Below, piece after piece: positions 18,501 to 26,606 of a stretch of DNA of 64,000 bases. The number at the start of each line of letters is the position of its first letter. Within the stretch, counting starts at the first letter, position 1. Source of the DNA: Saprospiraceae bacterium (GTDB lineage Bacteria; Bacteroidota; Bacteroidia; Chitinophagales; Saprospiraceae); contig JADKFC010000013.1 of assembly GCA_016717655.1 (NCBI GenBank), positions 62,001-126,000 of the forward strand, written 5' to 3'. A model generated the notes under the pieces. That model saw nothing but the letters and a program-made list of their open reading frames with translations, was not told the DNA's origin and ran no database searches. The position numbers were made by a program, and so were the translations under genes.

Positions 18501-19275
18501 CCAATTCTTTTAGGTGTGGCCGCATTTCTTTTGCACCCAAAGCACAGTTGAGTCCAATGGCAATGGGTTTGGCATGGGCTACAGAATAATAAAATGCAGA
18601 AACGGTTTGACCACTGAGGGTTCTGCCGCTGGCATCTGTAATGGTGCCTGAAATGATGACCGGTATGTCCTGCCCCAGGTCTTCTTTGAGTTGCTCTATA
18701 GCAAAAATAGCGGCCTTGGCGTTGAGGGTATCAAAGATAGTTTCAACCATGAGCAAATGAGCACCGCCCGCCATCAAAGCCTTCGCTTGTTCATAATAAG
18801 CATCTCGCAAGTTATCGAAACTCACAGCCCTATACCCAGGATTGTTAACATCCGGAGAGATGGATGCCGTTCTATTGGTAGGCCCCATTGCGCCTGCAAC
18901 ATATGTTTTTTTACCTGTCTTGAGGAAATGGGCATCGGTACACTCTCTTGCTATTTTAGCCGACTCAAAGTTGATGGCATATACGGCTTCTTCCATGCTG
19001 TAATCTGCCTGAGCAATACGAGTGCCGCTGAAGGTATTGGTCTCTATGATATCTGAACCTGCCTCCAGATAGGCTGTGTGAATTTCTTTGATGATATCGG
19101 GTCGGGTAACACTCAATAGATCGTTGTTGCCCTTCAGGTCTTTAGGCGAATCTTTAAATTGTTCACCCCTGAAATCCTGCTCATTCAATTGATAGCGCTG
19201 GATCATGGTACCCATGGCCCCGTCTAAAACCAGCACTCTTTGTCCTAATAAAGTTTGTAATTCTTTCCTGATCAT
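15592..19275 (-). CDS. metH: Cobalamin-dependent methionine synthase
   Basis: About 1227 residues with all four MetH modules in order. The homocysteine domain has DGAMGTMIQRY at the start and the zinc motif GGCCGTTPDH near residue 305. The methyltetrahydrofolate domain has FINIGERTNVTGSKMF. The cobalamin domain has the B12 His in DVHDIGKNIVG. The activation domain has RPAPGYPACPDHT for AdoMet binding. It transfers the methyl group from methyl-THF to homocysteine via B12. The frame is open to 19320, but a perfect -7 box at 19282-19289 places the transcript start next to ATG 19275 (MIRKELQTLLG), so I use that start. No cobalamin riboswitch is recognisable in the ~150 bases upstream. Confidence 0.95.
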   Translation of the reverse strand: MIRKELQTLLGQRVLVLDGAMGTMIQRYQLNEQDFRGEQFKDSPKDLKGNNDLLSVTRPDIIKEIHTAYLEAGSDIIETNTFSGTRIAQADYSMEEAVYAINFESAKIARECTDAHFLKTGKKTYVAGAMGPTNRTASISPDVNNPGYRAVSFDNLRDAYYEQAKALMAGGAHLLMVETIFDTLNAKAAIFAIEQLKEDLGQDIPVIISGTITDASGRTLSGQTVSAFYYSVAHAKPIAIGLNCALGAKEMRPHLKELADISQFYISAYPNAGLPNELGAYDQSPEEMKNYIRDFVQSNYVNIVGGCCGTTPDHIRAMADAVQDLPARSLPKLEKLSAYSGLEALVVRPDLNFINIGERTNVTGSKMFARLVLEGKYPEALVVARQQVEAGAQIIDVNMDEALLDSEKAMETFLHLVMAEPDIARVPVMIDSSKWTVIEAGLKCVQGKCIINSISLKEGKESFVHHARLAHKYGAAVVVMAFDEAGQADTIERKVSICKRAYDILVDEVGMEATDIIFDPNIFAVATGIKEHNEYALYFIEACRQIKALCPGVKISGGVSNISFSFRGNDKVREAMHTAFLYHAIKAGMDMGIVNAGMIEVYEEVEPELLVKVEDVLFNRNEGATEGLITYAENIKGGGKVIQKDEAWRNGTVQERITHALVKGITSHIEEDVEEARSEYTASLKIIEGPLMDGMNVVGDLFGSGKMFLPQVVKSARVMKQAVAYLTPYIEAEKKDNASTSKGKILMATVKGDVHDIGKNIVGVVLACNAYEIIDLGVMVPTARILEEAIKNKVDMIGLSGLITPSLEEMSGVAREMQRMGLKLPLLIGGATTSKTHTALKIDTEYEGPVIHVLDASRSVTVAGNLLSGEEGLTAAFVQQFKSEYASIREQRASGKYDKNYIGLEEANSQGVKINWKDYKTTVPQKTGVNAEEIEVASLIPYIDWTPFFQSWQLAGKYPAILNDQVVGKEATELFENAKAMLETISKEGWLRAKVVYGIFPANSVGNEVIVWDNQEAKSEKCSLHFLRQQRKKADGLPYLCLSDFIAPKDSGLLDYIGFFAVTAGHGIEKHIEKYEADHDDYNAILLKSLADRLAEAAAEYLHEKVRKEYWAYAKDEHLNNEERIRESYQGIRPAPGYPACPDHTQKDTIWEVLDVETNAGITLTESKAMYPVSSVSGFYFSHPESKYFGLGAIGKDQVAHLAASKGWPIEEIERWLAPNLNYKSFE

Positions 19276-19281
19276 AGGCTG

Positions 19282-19289
19282 CAAAGATA
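19282..19289 (-). promoter_or_regulatory. -7 promoter box of metH
   Basis: Minus-strand TATCTTTG is an exact TAnnTTTG match, only 6 bases before ATG 19275. Transcription would begin at or within a few bases of the start codon, implying a leaderless or nearly leaderless message. No -33 TTG at the usual spacing. Confidence 0.5.
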
Positions 19290-19428
19290 GCGAAGATGAA
19301 GGTAAATATTTACTTTTCAACCATTTATAAAAATGCAGCTACTGTAAATTATTTTTTTACCTCTTGAACTCTTTACTTTTTATTCAACACCAAGACAATG
19401 GTTTGCCGGCATCAAAGCTTCCACTAAT

Positions 19429-21003
19429 CTAGCTTTCTTTTCTTCTGTTGGTAAAGTGTCGAAGCATGATGATTTCCTTTTCAATGAGTTCTCTCGAAAA
19501 CCCTCTTGGCAAATCTTTTTTGGTGAGTCCTGCAAAATAAGTGCGATCCAGCTTTACCACTTCATAACCCAAAGATTCAAAAATCCTCCTTACTATCCTG
19601 TTTTTACCACTATGGATCTCAATGCCTACCTCATTTTTTTTGCCCGATTCAATGTAATCGACTGCATCCACTTCAGCCGGTCCATCTTCCAACTGGATAC
19701 CCTCTTTTATTTTATCCAAATCTGAAGTTTTTAGGTTCTTATCCAACTCCACATGGTATATTTTTTTGATCTGGTGACTGGGATGTGATAGTTTTTTAGC
19801 CAGGGCTCCATCATTGGTCAATAAAATCAAGCCGGTAGTGTTTCTATCTAATCTGCCAACAGGAAAGAGTCTTTCTGTGTACCTGTCTTTTACCAGGTCA
19901 AGTACGGTTTTTCTTCCTTTTTCATCCTCTGCTGTGGTAATAAAATTTTTAGGCTTATTAAGCAGGACGTAAATCAGTTTTTCCTCCTTTTTTACTACCT
20001 CTCCCTTATACGTAATAATGTCATGCTCCTGGGTTTCATAGGCTGGATTGGTATTGACCTCTCCATTGACCATTATTTCGCCGGCTTTTACCATTTCAGC
20101 AGCCTTTCTTCGGGAACAAATACCAGATTGAGCAATAAATTTATTCAAACGAATAATTTCATTTTTATCCACTGCTTTTTTGACATCGGCAAACCTTTCT
20201 TTAGGTTCAGCAGTCTCTTCTTCTTCTCTTTCAAAATCCCTTGGTCTGTTAAAAAAATTCTCATCAAACAGTCTGGGTTTTCTGTCTGATCCTGGTCTTT
20301 CTTCTCTATCTCTTGGCTTAAATTCACGCTTTGGACCAAAATCCGCCCTTTTTCTTTCTCCACCAAATGGCGACTTTCCACCTCTGCCCTCTCCACCTCT
20401 GCTGCTTCTTTCAGGGCGTGAATCGTCTCTTCTTGGGCTTCTTTCTGAGCGTGAATCATCCCTCCTGAGGCTTCTTTCTGGGCGTGAATCGTCTCTTCTT
20501 GGGCTTCTTTCTGAGCGTGAATCATCCCTCCTGGGAGTTCTTTCTGAGCGTGAATCGTCTCTTCTTGGGCTTCTTTCTGGGCGTGAATCATCCCTCCTGG
20601 GGCTTCTTTCTGGGCGTGAATCATCCCTCCTGGGGCTTCTTTCTGGGCGTGAATCGTCCCTCCTGGGGCTTCTTTCAGGGCGTGAATCGTCCCTTCTTGG
20701 GCTTCTTTCAGGGCGATCATCGTCTCTTCTTGGGCTTCTTTCTGGGCGATCATCGTCTCTTCTCGGACTTCTCTCTGGTCGGGCATCGTCTCTTCTTGGG
20801 CTTCTTCCGGGCCGTGAGTCGTCCTTCCCTGGCTTTCTCTCCGGACGGCTTTCGTCTTTATCAGGGGCAGACCTTCGCCGTCTTTGCGTTGGCAATTCTG
20901 TTTCTTCCTCCTTATTTTTTTTGATAAAAAACTTTTCAAACGGACTCTTGACCGCTGGCTTTCTTTTCTTTCCCGCTCCGGGATTATCTTTTTTAGGGCG
21001 CAT
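19429..21003 (-). CDS. RluB/RsuA-family pseudouridine synthase with repeat-rich N-terminal extension
   Basis: 524 residues. Residues ~49-202 are 14 tandem 11-residue units (consensus RDDSRPERSPR), then another Arg/Gly-rich stretch to about 280. The enzyme follows: an S4 RNA-binding domain (IRLNKFIAQSGICSRRKAAE), then the RsuA/RluB catalytic domain with the Asp motif FPVGRLDRNTTGLILLTNDG, and SGKNRIVRRIFE near the end. It should isomerise a uridine in 23S rRNA (RluB-like) or 16S rRNA. The extension is strongly charged and probably disordered; RNA binding is a reasonable guess. It starts 10 bases after dnaB and is probably co-transcribed with it. Confidence 0.88.
   Translation of the reverse strand: MRPKKDNPGAGKKRKPAVKSPFEKFFIKKNKEEETELPTQRRRRSAPDKDESRPERKPGKDDSRPGRSPRRDDARPERSPRRDDDRPERSPRRDDDRPERSPRRDDSRPERSPRRDDSRPERSPRRDDSRPERSPRRDDSRPERSPRRDDSRSERTPRRDDSRSERSPRRDDSRPERSLRRDDSRSERSPRRDDSRPERSSRGGEGRGGKSPFGGERKRADFGPKREFKPRDREERPGSDRKPRLFDENFFNRPRDFEREEEETAEPKERFADVKKAVDKNEIIRLNKFIAQSGICSRRKAAEMVKAGEIMVNGEVNTNPAYETQEHDIITYKGEVVKKEEKLIYVLLNKPKNFITTAEDEKGRKTVLDLVKDRYTERLFPVGRLDRNTTGLILLTNDGALAKKLSHPSHQIKKIYHVELDKNLKTSDLDKIKEGIQLEDGPAEVDAVDYIESGKKNEVGIEIHSGKNRIVRRIFESLGYEVVKLDRTYFAGLTKKDLPRGFSRELIEKEIIMLRHFTNRRKES
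20398..20859 (-). repeat. 14 tandem 33-bp coding repeats in the pseudouridine synthase gene
   Basis: Fourteen consecutive 33-base units encode 11-residue repeats of the type RDDSRPERSPR. The middle units are nearly identical at the DNA level; the outer ones have diverged (for example KDESRPERKPG at the start and RDDSRPERSSR at the end). The unit is a multiple of three, so copy-number changes keep the frame. Because of the repeat, the other frames are also open over this stretch. Confidence 0.95.
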
Positions 21004-21013
21004 TTGCTAAAAC

Positions 21014-22570
21014 TTAAAATGGAATGTTAGTATCACCAAACCCATCCGCATCGTTTACGTCACCTGTATTCAATCTGGACGGACGGGTAATCATGGCATT
21101 AAAATTATCTGTACCAAACGGGTTGCCAAAATCACCTCCCACAAATCCGGATTCTCCCGGATCTTCAAATTTGGTGTACTCACCTATAAACCTCAGATTT
21201 ACAGTACCCAAGCCACCATTTCTGTGTTTGGCAAGGATGATTTCTGCAATGTCTTTGGGTGTATCAAAATTACCTCCTTCTTCCAGGCCGTAGTAATCAG
21301 GTCTATAGATAAAGGTAACAATATCTGCATCCTGCTCAATGGCTCCTGATTCCCTCAAATCCGAAAGTTGAGGCCTCTTTTCACCACCCCTTGTTTCTAC
21401 AGCCCTTGACAACTGTGACAAGGCTATAACTGGTACATGCAATTCTTTGGCCAAACTTTTCAATGACCTGGAAATGGAAGAAATTTCCTGTTCCCTGTTT
21501 CCTCTTTTTTCATTGGGAGCCGCGGTCATCAATTGAAGGTAATCGATGATGATCATCGAAATGTCATGGTTTTGTTTCAACCTCCTACACTTGGCTCTCA
21601 ATTCAAAGATGTTGATGGCCGGTGTGTCATCGATGTACATAGGCAGTTGAGATAGCTTATCAACTGCGGCATGGAGCTTGGTCCATTCTCCATCATCCAG
21701 CTTACCATTCCTCAGTTTTGAAGAACCAATCTCTGCTTCGGCAGAAATCAAACGCTGAACCAATTGAACACTGGCCATCTCCAACGAAAACACAGCTACT
21801 CCCTGCCCGTTGGCTGCCGCATTTTTAGCCATACTCAGGGTAAATGCCGTTTTTCCCATACCCGGTCTGGCCGCTACAATGATAAAATCTGAAGGCTGCC
21901 AACCGTTTGTCATCTTATCAAGGCTCCTGAATCCGGAAGTAACACCCGTAAGCTCACTGCCTTGTTGGCTGGTTTTTTCTATTTCTTTTTGCGCCTGTAC
22001 CACCAGTGAAGACAGCGATTCATAACCGGTGTTGAGGTTTTGGTCTGTAATATTGTACAGTCCCCTCTCCGCCTCGTCCAGGATTTCAAGTACGTCCATT
22101 GAATCCTCAAATGAGTTTCTGATCACTTCGGTAGAAACCCTGATCAATTCTCTTTGGATGAACTTTTGAGCAATGATCCTGGCATGAAATTCAATATTGG
22201 CGGCTGAGCCTACCTTGTTTCCCAATTCAATCAGATATCCGACTCCTCCTATTTCTTCAAGTTTACCCCCTTTATTCAATGCTTCGTGAACGGTAAGCAA
22301 ATCGATGGGCTGCTGCTTGCCAAACAGGTCCATCATGGTTTCAAAAATCGTTTGATGGGCCTTTAGGTAAAATGACTCTTTTCTGAGAATCTCTACTATG
22401 GCGGGCATGCCATCTTTGTCAATGAGAATAGAACCCAACACCGCTTCCTCAAGGGGAATGGCCTGGGGTTGAATCCTGCCGGTCATAATTTTATTGAGGT
22501 CGTCATCCAGTTTTATGGGACTATAACTACCTCCGGCTATGGGTTTCAACTTGTTGGTATTCTCTGACAT
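21014..22570 (-). CDS. dnaB: Replicative DNA helicase DnaB
   Basis: A 518-residue RecA-fold hexameric helicase. The N-terminal DnaB domain contains PQAIPLEEAVLGSIL near residue 35. The C-terminal motor has the Walker A motif ARPGMGKTAF near 230, Walker B in IIIDYLQLM, and the arginine-finger region with LRESGAIEQDADIV and AKHRNGG. It unwinds the parental duplex at the fork. Usual length with a short glycine-rich tail. It is followed after 10 bases by the pseudouridine synthase gene. A -7 box lies about 115 bases upstream and DnaA-box-like sites beyond that. Confidence 0.97.
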   Translation of the reverse strand: MSENTNKLKPIAGGSYSPIKLDDDLNKIMTGRIQPQAIPLEEAVLGSILIDKDGMPAIVEILRKESFYLKAHQTIFETMMDLFGKQQPIDLLTVHEALNKGGKLEEIGGVGYLIELGNKVGSAANIEFHARIIAQKFIQRELIRVSTEVIRNSFEDSMDVLEILDEAERGLYNITDQNLNTGYESLSSLVVQAQKEIEKTSQQGSELTGVTSGFRSLDKMTNGWQPSDFIIVAARPGMGKTAFTLSMAKNAAANGQGVAVFSLEMASVQLVQRLISAEAEIGSSKLRNGKLDDGEWTKLHAAVDKLSQLPMYIDDTPAINIFELRAKCRRLKQNHDISMIIIDYLQLMTAAPNEKRGNREQEISSISRSLKSLAKELHVPVIALSQLSRAVETRGGEKRPQLSDLRESGAIEQDADIVTFIYRPDYYGLEEGGNFDTPKDIAEIILAKHRNGGLGTVNLRFIGEYTKFEDPGESGFVGGDFGNPFGTDNFNAMITRPSRLNTGDVNDADGFGDTNIPF

Positions 22571-22685
22571 TAGATCAATCGGCTAAAATGTTAGTAACGT
22601 ACTGATTTTGCACTGTTTAGATTTTTCTTCCGGGCTGGCTCATCTGACCGCAACTGCCCTAAATACGGCAATTTCAGATGTGGCA

Positions 22686-22693
22686 CAAAGCTA
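22686..22693 (-). promoter_or_regulatory. -7 promoter box, probable dnaB promoter
   Basis: Minus-strand TAGCTTTG matches TAnnTTTG in the 492-base gap (22571-23062) upstream of dnaB. It would give a leader of about 110 bases. No -33 TTG at 19-21 bases. Confidence 0.35.
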
Positions 22694-22748
22694 CGGATTT
22701 ACATAACCAATTACCATAATATAATTAAACATTAAAAGTGGAAAACCT

Positions 22749-22902
22749 TGTGGAAAGTTCCCTTATACTGTGGATAACTCTTTTTTACCCGTTGCGTTCA
22801 TGACTGTTTTTTAAATCCAAAGAGCTATTTATATTAATGTTTTATCATATATGTTTTTTAACAATTTAAAGCCACTTAGCACTTTTACACAAATCTTACA
22901 CA
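22749..22902. promoter_or_regulatory. Cluster of DnaA-box-like sites upstream of dnaB
   Basis: Four 9-mers resemble the DnaA box TTWTNCACA within about 150 bases of A/T-rich DNA. TGTGGATAA at 22769-22777 is the exact complement of TTATCCACA. TTTTACACA at 22883-22891 fits the degenerate consensus. CTTTCCACA (complement, 22749-22757) and TCTTACACA (22894-22902) each have one mismatch. A/T-rich stretches lie between. This could be a replication origin, or a DnaA-controlled region for dnaB. Flanking genes on both sides are on the minus strand, so no strand switch supports an origin. Confidence 0.35.
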
Positions 22903-23012
22903 TTAAATTAAAACTTAATGTAAGTGAGGTGTTAAAATGCCGAAATCATCTTCCATTCCATCTCAAGGTCGTGGAAAGATGTTGGAAAGTAGAAAGGATA
23001 TGTACATAAATG

Positions 23013-23046
23013 AAAAAGGCCCGCCGGAAAACCGACGGGCCTTTAT
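23013..23046 (-). terminator. Rho-independent terminator of the Oar-like receptor gene
   Basis: An inverted repeat with 13-base arms (23015-23027 and 23032-23044, one mismatch) around AAAA. The core is GGCCCG/CGGGCC, and on the minus strand a run of T follows. It lies 16 bases after the receptor stop codon. The rest of the 22571-23062 gap holds the dnaB promoter and DnaA-like sites; I see no gene in it. Confidence 0.9.
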
Positions 23047-23062
23047 TTTTGGTTAGGATTGA

Positions 23063-26000
23063 TTAGTTAAATGTATACCTCAAGCCCAATTGCATTTGCC
23101 AAACATTGTCAAAATTCACTGCTTTTACAAATGAATCTTCCAACAAAATGGTTTTGCCATCTTTTACCTGTGTAGCCATCCTAACAGATGGTGTGCCATC
23201 AGCACCTACACTCGCAAAAGTAAGTGGGTTTACGGTGGTTGTCAAATTACCAACTCCCCATTTGTTGTTCAACAAGTTGCCAAAGTTGAAAATGTCAGCC
23301 CTGATCTGTAATGCATTTTTCTTTCCTCCTACTTTGATAAAGAAATCCTGCGCTACTGTAAGATCAAATCTTGTCAACCAAGGGAAAAACGCACCGTTTC
23401 TTTCTGCATATTGTCCCCTTCTTGAATTCAGGTAGTCGCTGTTGGCAATAAACTTCTCAAATGCTTCCTGCTGTTGAGCACCGGTAAACAATACTACCTG
23501 GTTGGCACCTGATCCTGAAGTAATGTCAGCAAATTTGATGTCAGTGCCTTTGTTAGGAACAAAAATCAAATCGTTGAATGACTGACCATCACCATTGTAA
23601 TCACCACCATAAGTGTAAGAAAGTGGAGAACCTGAGCCTGAAATCATACCCAATGAAATATTGGTTGCTCCTCCCATGTCACCACCGTAGTTGATTTTGT
23701 AGTTAAGGAAACCTACTACTCTGTGCTGGATCATTTCATCACCATTGGCTAAAACAAGATTATTTTGTCCGCTTACGCCCGGAATGTTGGCCTGAACGGT
23801 ACTACCTACCGGTTGGATGTCTCTGGCTGAACCATAAGTATAACCTACAAATCCACCTAAACCTTTGTCTGATACTTTTTCAAGTTTGGCAGTCAGGGTA
23901 TAAGCATCTCCCTGGTCTGTATTTTTCAACACAAATACGTTGGTAGTGGCACTGTTGATAAATCTGGCAGTGCTGGCTGCTCCGCCTGATAAACCGGAAG
24001 CAGGGAACCTGTCACGAGTATCTGGACCAACAAAGTCTCTGTCAGCTGCTTTAAGATTGGCATCAATATACCTTAATGCTCTTAAAAACTTGTTGTATAT
24101 ACCTTCAACTGTAAAGGTAAATCCACCTGCAAATTTTTTATCAAAGGCCAAACTTGATTTCCAAATGGTTGGATTTTTGAGGTTGTTGTCTGAAGCATTG
24201 ATTACATAAGCTGGTAGCTTAGTGATGTCTGTAGTTTCAGGAATAAACTTGCTAGGATCTGTGGTAAAAGGATAAGCTGTGGTATTTGTTGCGTTGATAA
24301 GTGCTGTATTCACGCCGTTGTTACCCAACTGGTTTGAAACCAAAACCTGAGGAATTCTGGAAACGAAGATACCTGTACCTCCTCTGATCTGGAAGGTCTT
24401 GTCGCCACTCAGGTCATAGTTCAAGCCCAATCTTGGTGATAACAATACGTTGGCCTCAGGGAAGTTAGAAGTGTTGATCTTAAGATCTGCACCGTTCTCA
24501 TCCTTGTAAGTAAGCCCGCCAACAACTGGATTGTAAAAATCTTTAGACGTAGAATTGTCATAGCCAAAGTAATCAGCTCTCAAACCAACGGTAAGTTGTA
24601 AGTCTTTTGAAACCAAAATCTCATCCTGCAGGTAAGCTGAATAAGTTGAACTCTTCAATACCTGCAATGGATCCTGACCGTTTGGAAGCAATGAGTACCT
24701 CAAATTGTACCTTGCTACTTCAACCGGAGAAACAGGATTTGTCGGATCATTTTTAAAAGCCAATGCCGCTGTTTTAAAGTCCTCTATAGATTTGTATACA
24801 TATACTCCATTAGAGGCAGGGAAAAATACGTTGTTCGACTTAAAGAACTCAGCCGCCAATCCAAATGTAAATTGGTGCTTGTTCATGTAGTAACTTAAGT
24901 TGTTGGTAATGTTTAAGGTCGAATAATTCAATTGGTTGGCCGGTGTAAATGGGTCAAAACCAATAGAGGTATACGTATTCCCATCCTTCAAAATGTCGAT
25001 GGTAGGAAACTCTTGGGTGCGGTAACGTCTGTCTTCCAATTGTTTGTTGTAACCAACAATAAAGTTGTTAGACATTTTTGCGCTAAACAAAGAGTTCAAT
25101 TCCACTGCAATTGACCTGGTATTGTCTTCAACAATGTAACCAGTGTTTTCAGGAGAAATGGCCAACGCTCGGTTGGTCCTGTTACCATTTCCGGCAGTAT
25201 TACTGCTGTTGCTGTCTGAAATTCTTTGTTCTGCTTCAGAGTCATGGTGTGAATATCGTAATGACAACTTGTGCTTGTCACTTACGTTATAGTCAAACCT
25301 TGCCAGGTATTTGGTACTTTTAATATCGCTGTTATATCCATCAAAAGCACCTAGGTCAAAGTCAAAATTGGTCTTCATGAAGTCAGCCAGGTCTTGCATG
25401 TCTGCTTCTGTTACCCTAGATATGTTGCCTGTGGCATTGTTATTTCTATTAATTGACCAATCCAAAGCGGGTTTGGAACTTTCAAAATTTTCAAAGTTTA
25501 CGAAATAAAACAACTTGTTTTTGATGATGGGTCCGCCCAATCTTGCACCAAAAGTTTTTTCATCAACCGTAAAAGGAGCCAAATCTGAACCATTCGCTTT
25601 TTTACCGGTCAAATCGTTGTTTTTCATGAAATAATAGGCAGAACCTGAAATTTCATTGGTTCCTGAACGGGTAACAGAGTTGATACCAGCACCGGCGAAG
25701 CCTGATTGTTTTACATCAAAAGGAGTGATGTTGTACTGCAATTCTTCCAAGGCATCAAGTGAGATAGCAGTGGTACCAGTTCTACCTCCAGCAGAAGCTG
25801 AAGAACCCAGACCAAAGCCATTGTTAAACACAGATCCGTCCACCGTAAAACTGCTGAATCGTGAATCTTGTCCCGCAAATGAGCCTCTACCGTTGGAATA
25901 CACGTTGTAACGGGTAATGTCGTTCACGGTTCTGCCCAAGGTAGGAATGGATTGAATGGATTGGTTGTTGAATGTTACCGCAGCTCCGTTCCTGTCTGAA

Positions 26001-26386
26001 CTGAACAGGTCACCACGTGAGGCAACTACCAATACTTCATCTACATTAACAGATGCATCTTCCAGGGTAGCATTGACATCTGCTGCTACACCAAGGTAGG
26101 CAAATACATTGTCTACAATCCTGTCCTGGTAGCCTACATAACTTACTGTTACTTTATAAGGTCCCCCAACTCTCACCCCTGGAAGTATATAGTTTCCAGA
26201 TTCGTCTGTGACGGTACCATACTGAGTTCCGGAAGGAAGGTGAACCGCTACAACGGACGCACCAATCAAGTCTTCTCCTTTGGAGTCAGCAATGTGTCCC
26301 CTCACCGATGAGGTGGTTACCTGCGCACTGAGCGACATAGGTACCATGATGGACAAAATCAAAAATAATTGTAATAATCTAGCCAT
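23063..26386 (-). CDS. Oar-like TonB-dependent outer-membrane receptor
   Basis: 1107 residues. A signal peptide (MARLLQLFLILSIMVPMSLSAQ) precedes a carboxypeptidase-regulatory-like beta-sandwich (SSVRGHIADSKGEDLIGASV) to about residue 110. A plug domain (residues ~125-240, with RTVNDITRYN and SGTNEISGSAYYF) is followed by a long beta-barrel ending in LRYTFN, with a terminal aromatic/Asn as in outer-membrane barrels. The N-terminal pattern matches the Oar/TonB-receptor group of Myxococcus and Bacteroidota, whose ligands are mostly unknown. It is monocistronic: its own -7 box upstream and a strong terminator downstream. No SusD-like partner is adjacent, so it is not a classical glycan-utilisation pair. 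Confidence 0.9.
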   Translation of the reverse strand: MARLLQLFLILSIMVPMSLSAQVTTSSVRGHIADSKGEDLIGASVVAVHLPSGTQYGTVTDESGNYILPGVRVGGPYKVTVSYVGYQDRIVDNVFAYLGVAADVNATLEDASVNVDEVLVVASRGDLFSSDRNGAAVTFNNQSIQSIPTLGRTVNDITRYNVYSNGRGSFAGQDSRFSSFTVDGSVFNNGFGLGSSASAGGRTGTTAISLDALEELQYNITPFDVKQSGFAGAGINSVTRSGTNEISGSAYYFMKNNDLTGKKANGSDLAPFTVDEKTFGARLGGPIIKNKLFYFVNFENFESSKPALDWSINRNNNATGNISRVTEADMQDLADFMKTNFDFDLGAFDGYNSDIKSTKYLARFDYNVSDKHKLSLRYSHHDSEAEQRISDSNSSNTAGNGNRTNRALAISPENTGYIVEDNTRSIAVELNSLFSAKMSNNFIVGYNKQLEDRRYRTQEFPTIDILKDGNTYTSIGFDPFTPANQLNYSTLNITNNLSYYMNKHQFTFGLAAEFFKSNNVFFPASNGVYVYKSIEDFKTAALAFKNDPTNPVSPVEVARYNLRYSLLPNGQDPLQVLKSSTYSAYLQDEILVSKDLQLTVGLRADYFGYDNSTSKDFYNPVVGGLTYKDENGADLKINTSNFPEANVLLSPRLGLNYDLSGDKTFQIRGGTGIFVSRIPQVLVSNQLGNNGVNTALINATNTTAYPFTTDPSKFIPETTDITKLPAYVINASDNNLKNPTIWKSSLAFDKKFAGGFTFTVEGIYNKFLRALRYIDANLKAADRDFVGPDTRDRFPASGLSGGAASTARFINSATTNVFVLKNTDQGDAYTLTAKLEKVSDKGLGGFVGYTYGSARDIQPVGSTVQANIPGVSGQNNLVLANGDEMIQHRVVGFLNYKINYGGDMGGATNISLGMISGSGSPLSYTYGGDYNGDGQSFNDLIFVPNKGTDIKFADITSGSGANQVVLFTGAQQQEAFEKFIANSDYLNSRRGQYAERNGAFFPWLTRFDLTVAQDFFIKVGGKKNALQIRADIFNFGNLLNNKWGVGNLTTTVNPLTFASVGADGTPSVRMATQVKDGKTILLEDSFVKAVNFDNVWQMQLGLRYTFN

Positions 26387-26407
26387 AATTTGTACTGTTT
26401 TGAGCTA

Positions 26408-26415
26408 CAAATTTA
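26408..26415 (-). promoter_or_regulatory. -7 promoter box of the Oar-like receptor gene
   Basis: Minus-strand TAAATTTG matches TAnnTTTG, 21 bases before ATG 26386. No -33 TTG at the usual spacing. Confidence 0.45.
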
Positions 26416-26606
26416 TAGCTATTGTCCGAGAGCTATGTTAAGCCCTTGTAAAATATATTAACATTTCATTAATATAATTTTTAGAAATATATAACAGCTG
26501 GATAATAAGACATTTATGACGCGATGCCGACAAATGAAAATTCAGAAATGTCAAGATTCAGGCCACGTTTTCCACAAAAAACGTTCAAAAATTACCCAAA
26601 TTTTGC

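Noticed and set aside
19321..19428. Cobalamin or SAM riboswitch in front of metH
   Set aside because: I found no B12-box-like or SAM-type conserved core, and the -7 box abuts the start codon, leaving no room for a leader.
20398..20859. Possible CRISPR array
   Set aside because: The repeats are contiguous coding units without spacers.
20145..21010. Long open frames of 264-276 codons in other frames and on the plus strand over the repeat tract
   Set aside because: They arise because a 33-base repeat without stops keeps all frames open; the products are low-complexity repeats, and the real frame encodes a conserved enzyme.
26565..26584. Hairpin ACGTTTT/AAAACGT with a TTTTCCACA DnaA-like site upstream of the receptor gene
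   Set aside because: No T run on the minus strand, so not a terminator; a single DnaA-like site is expected by chance in A/T-rich DNA.
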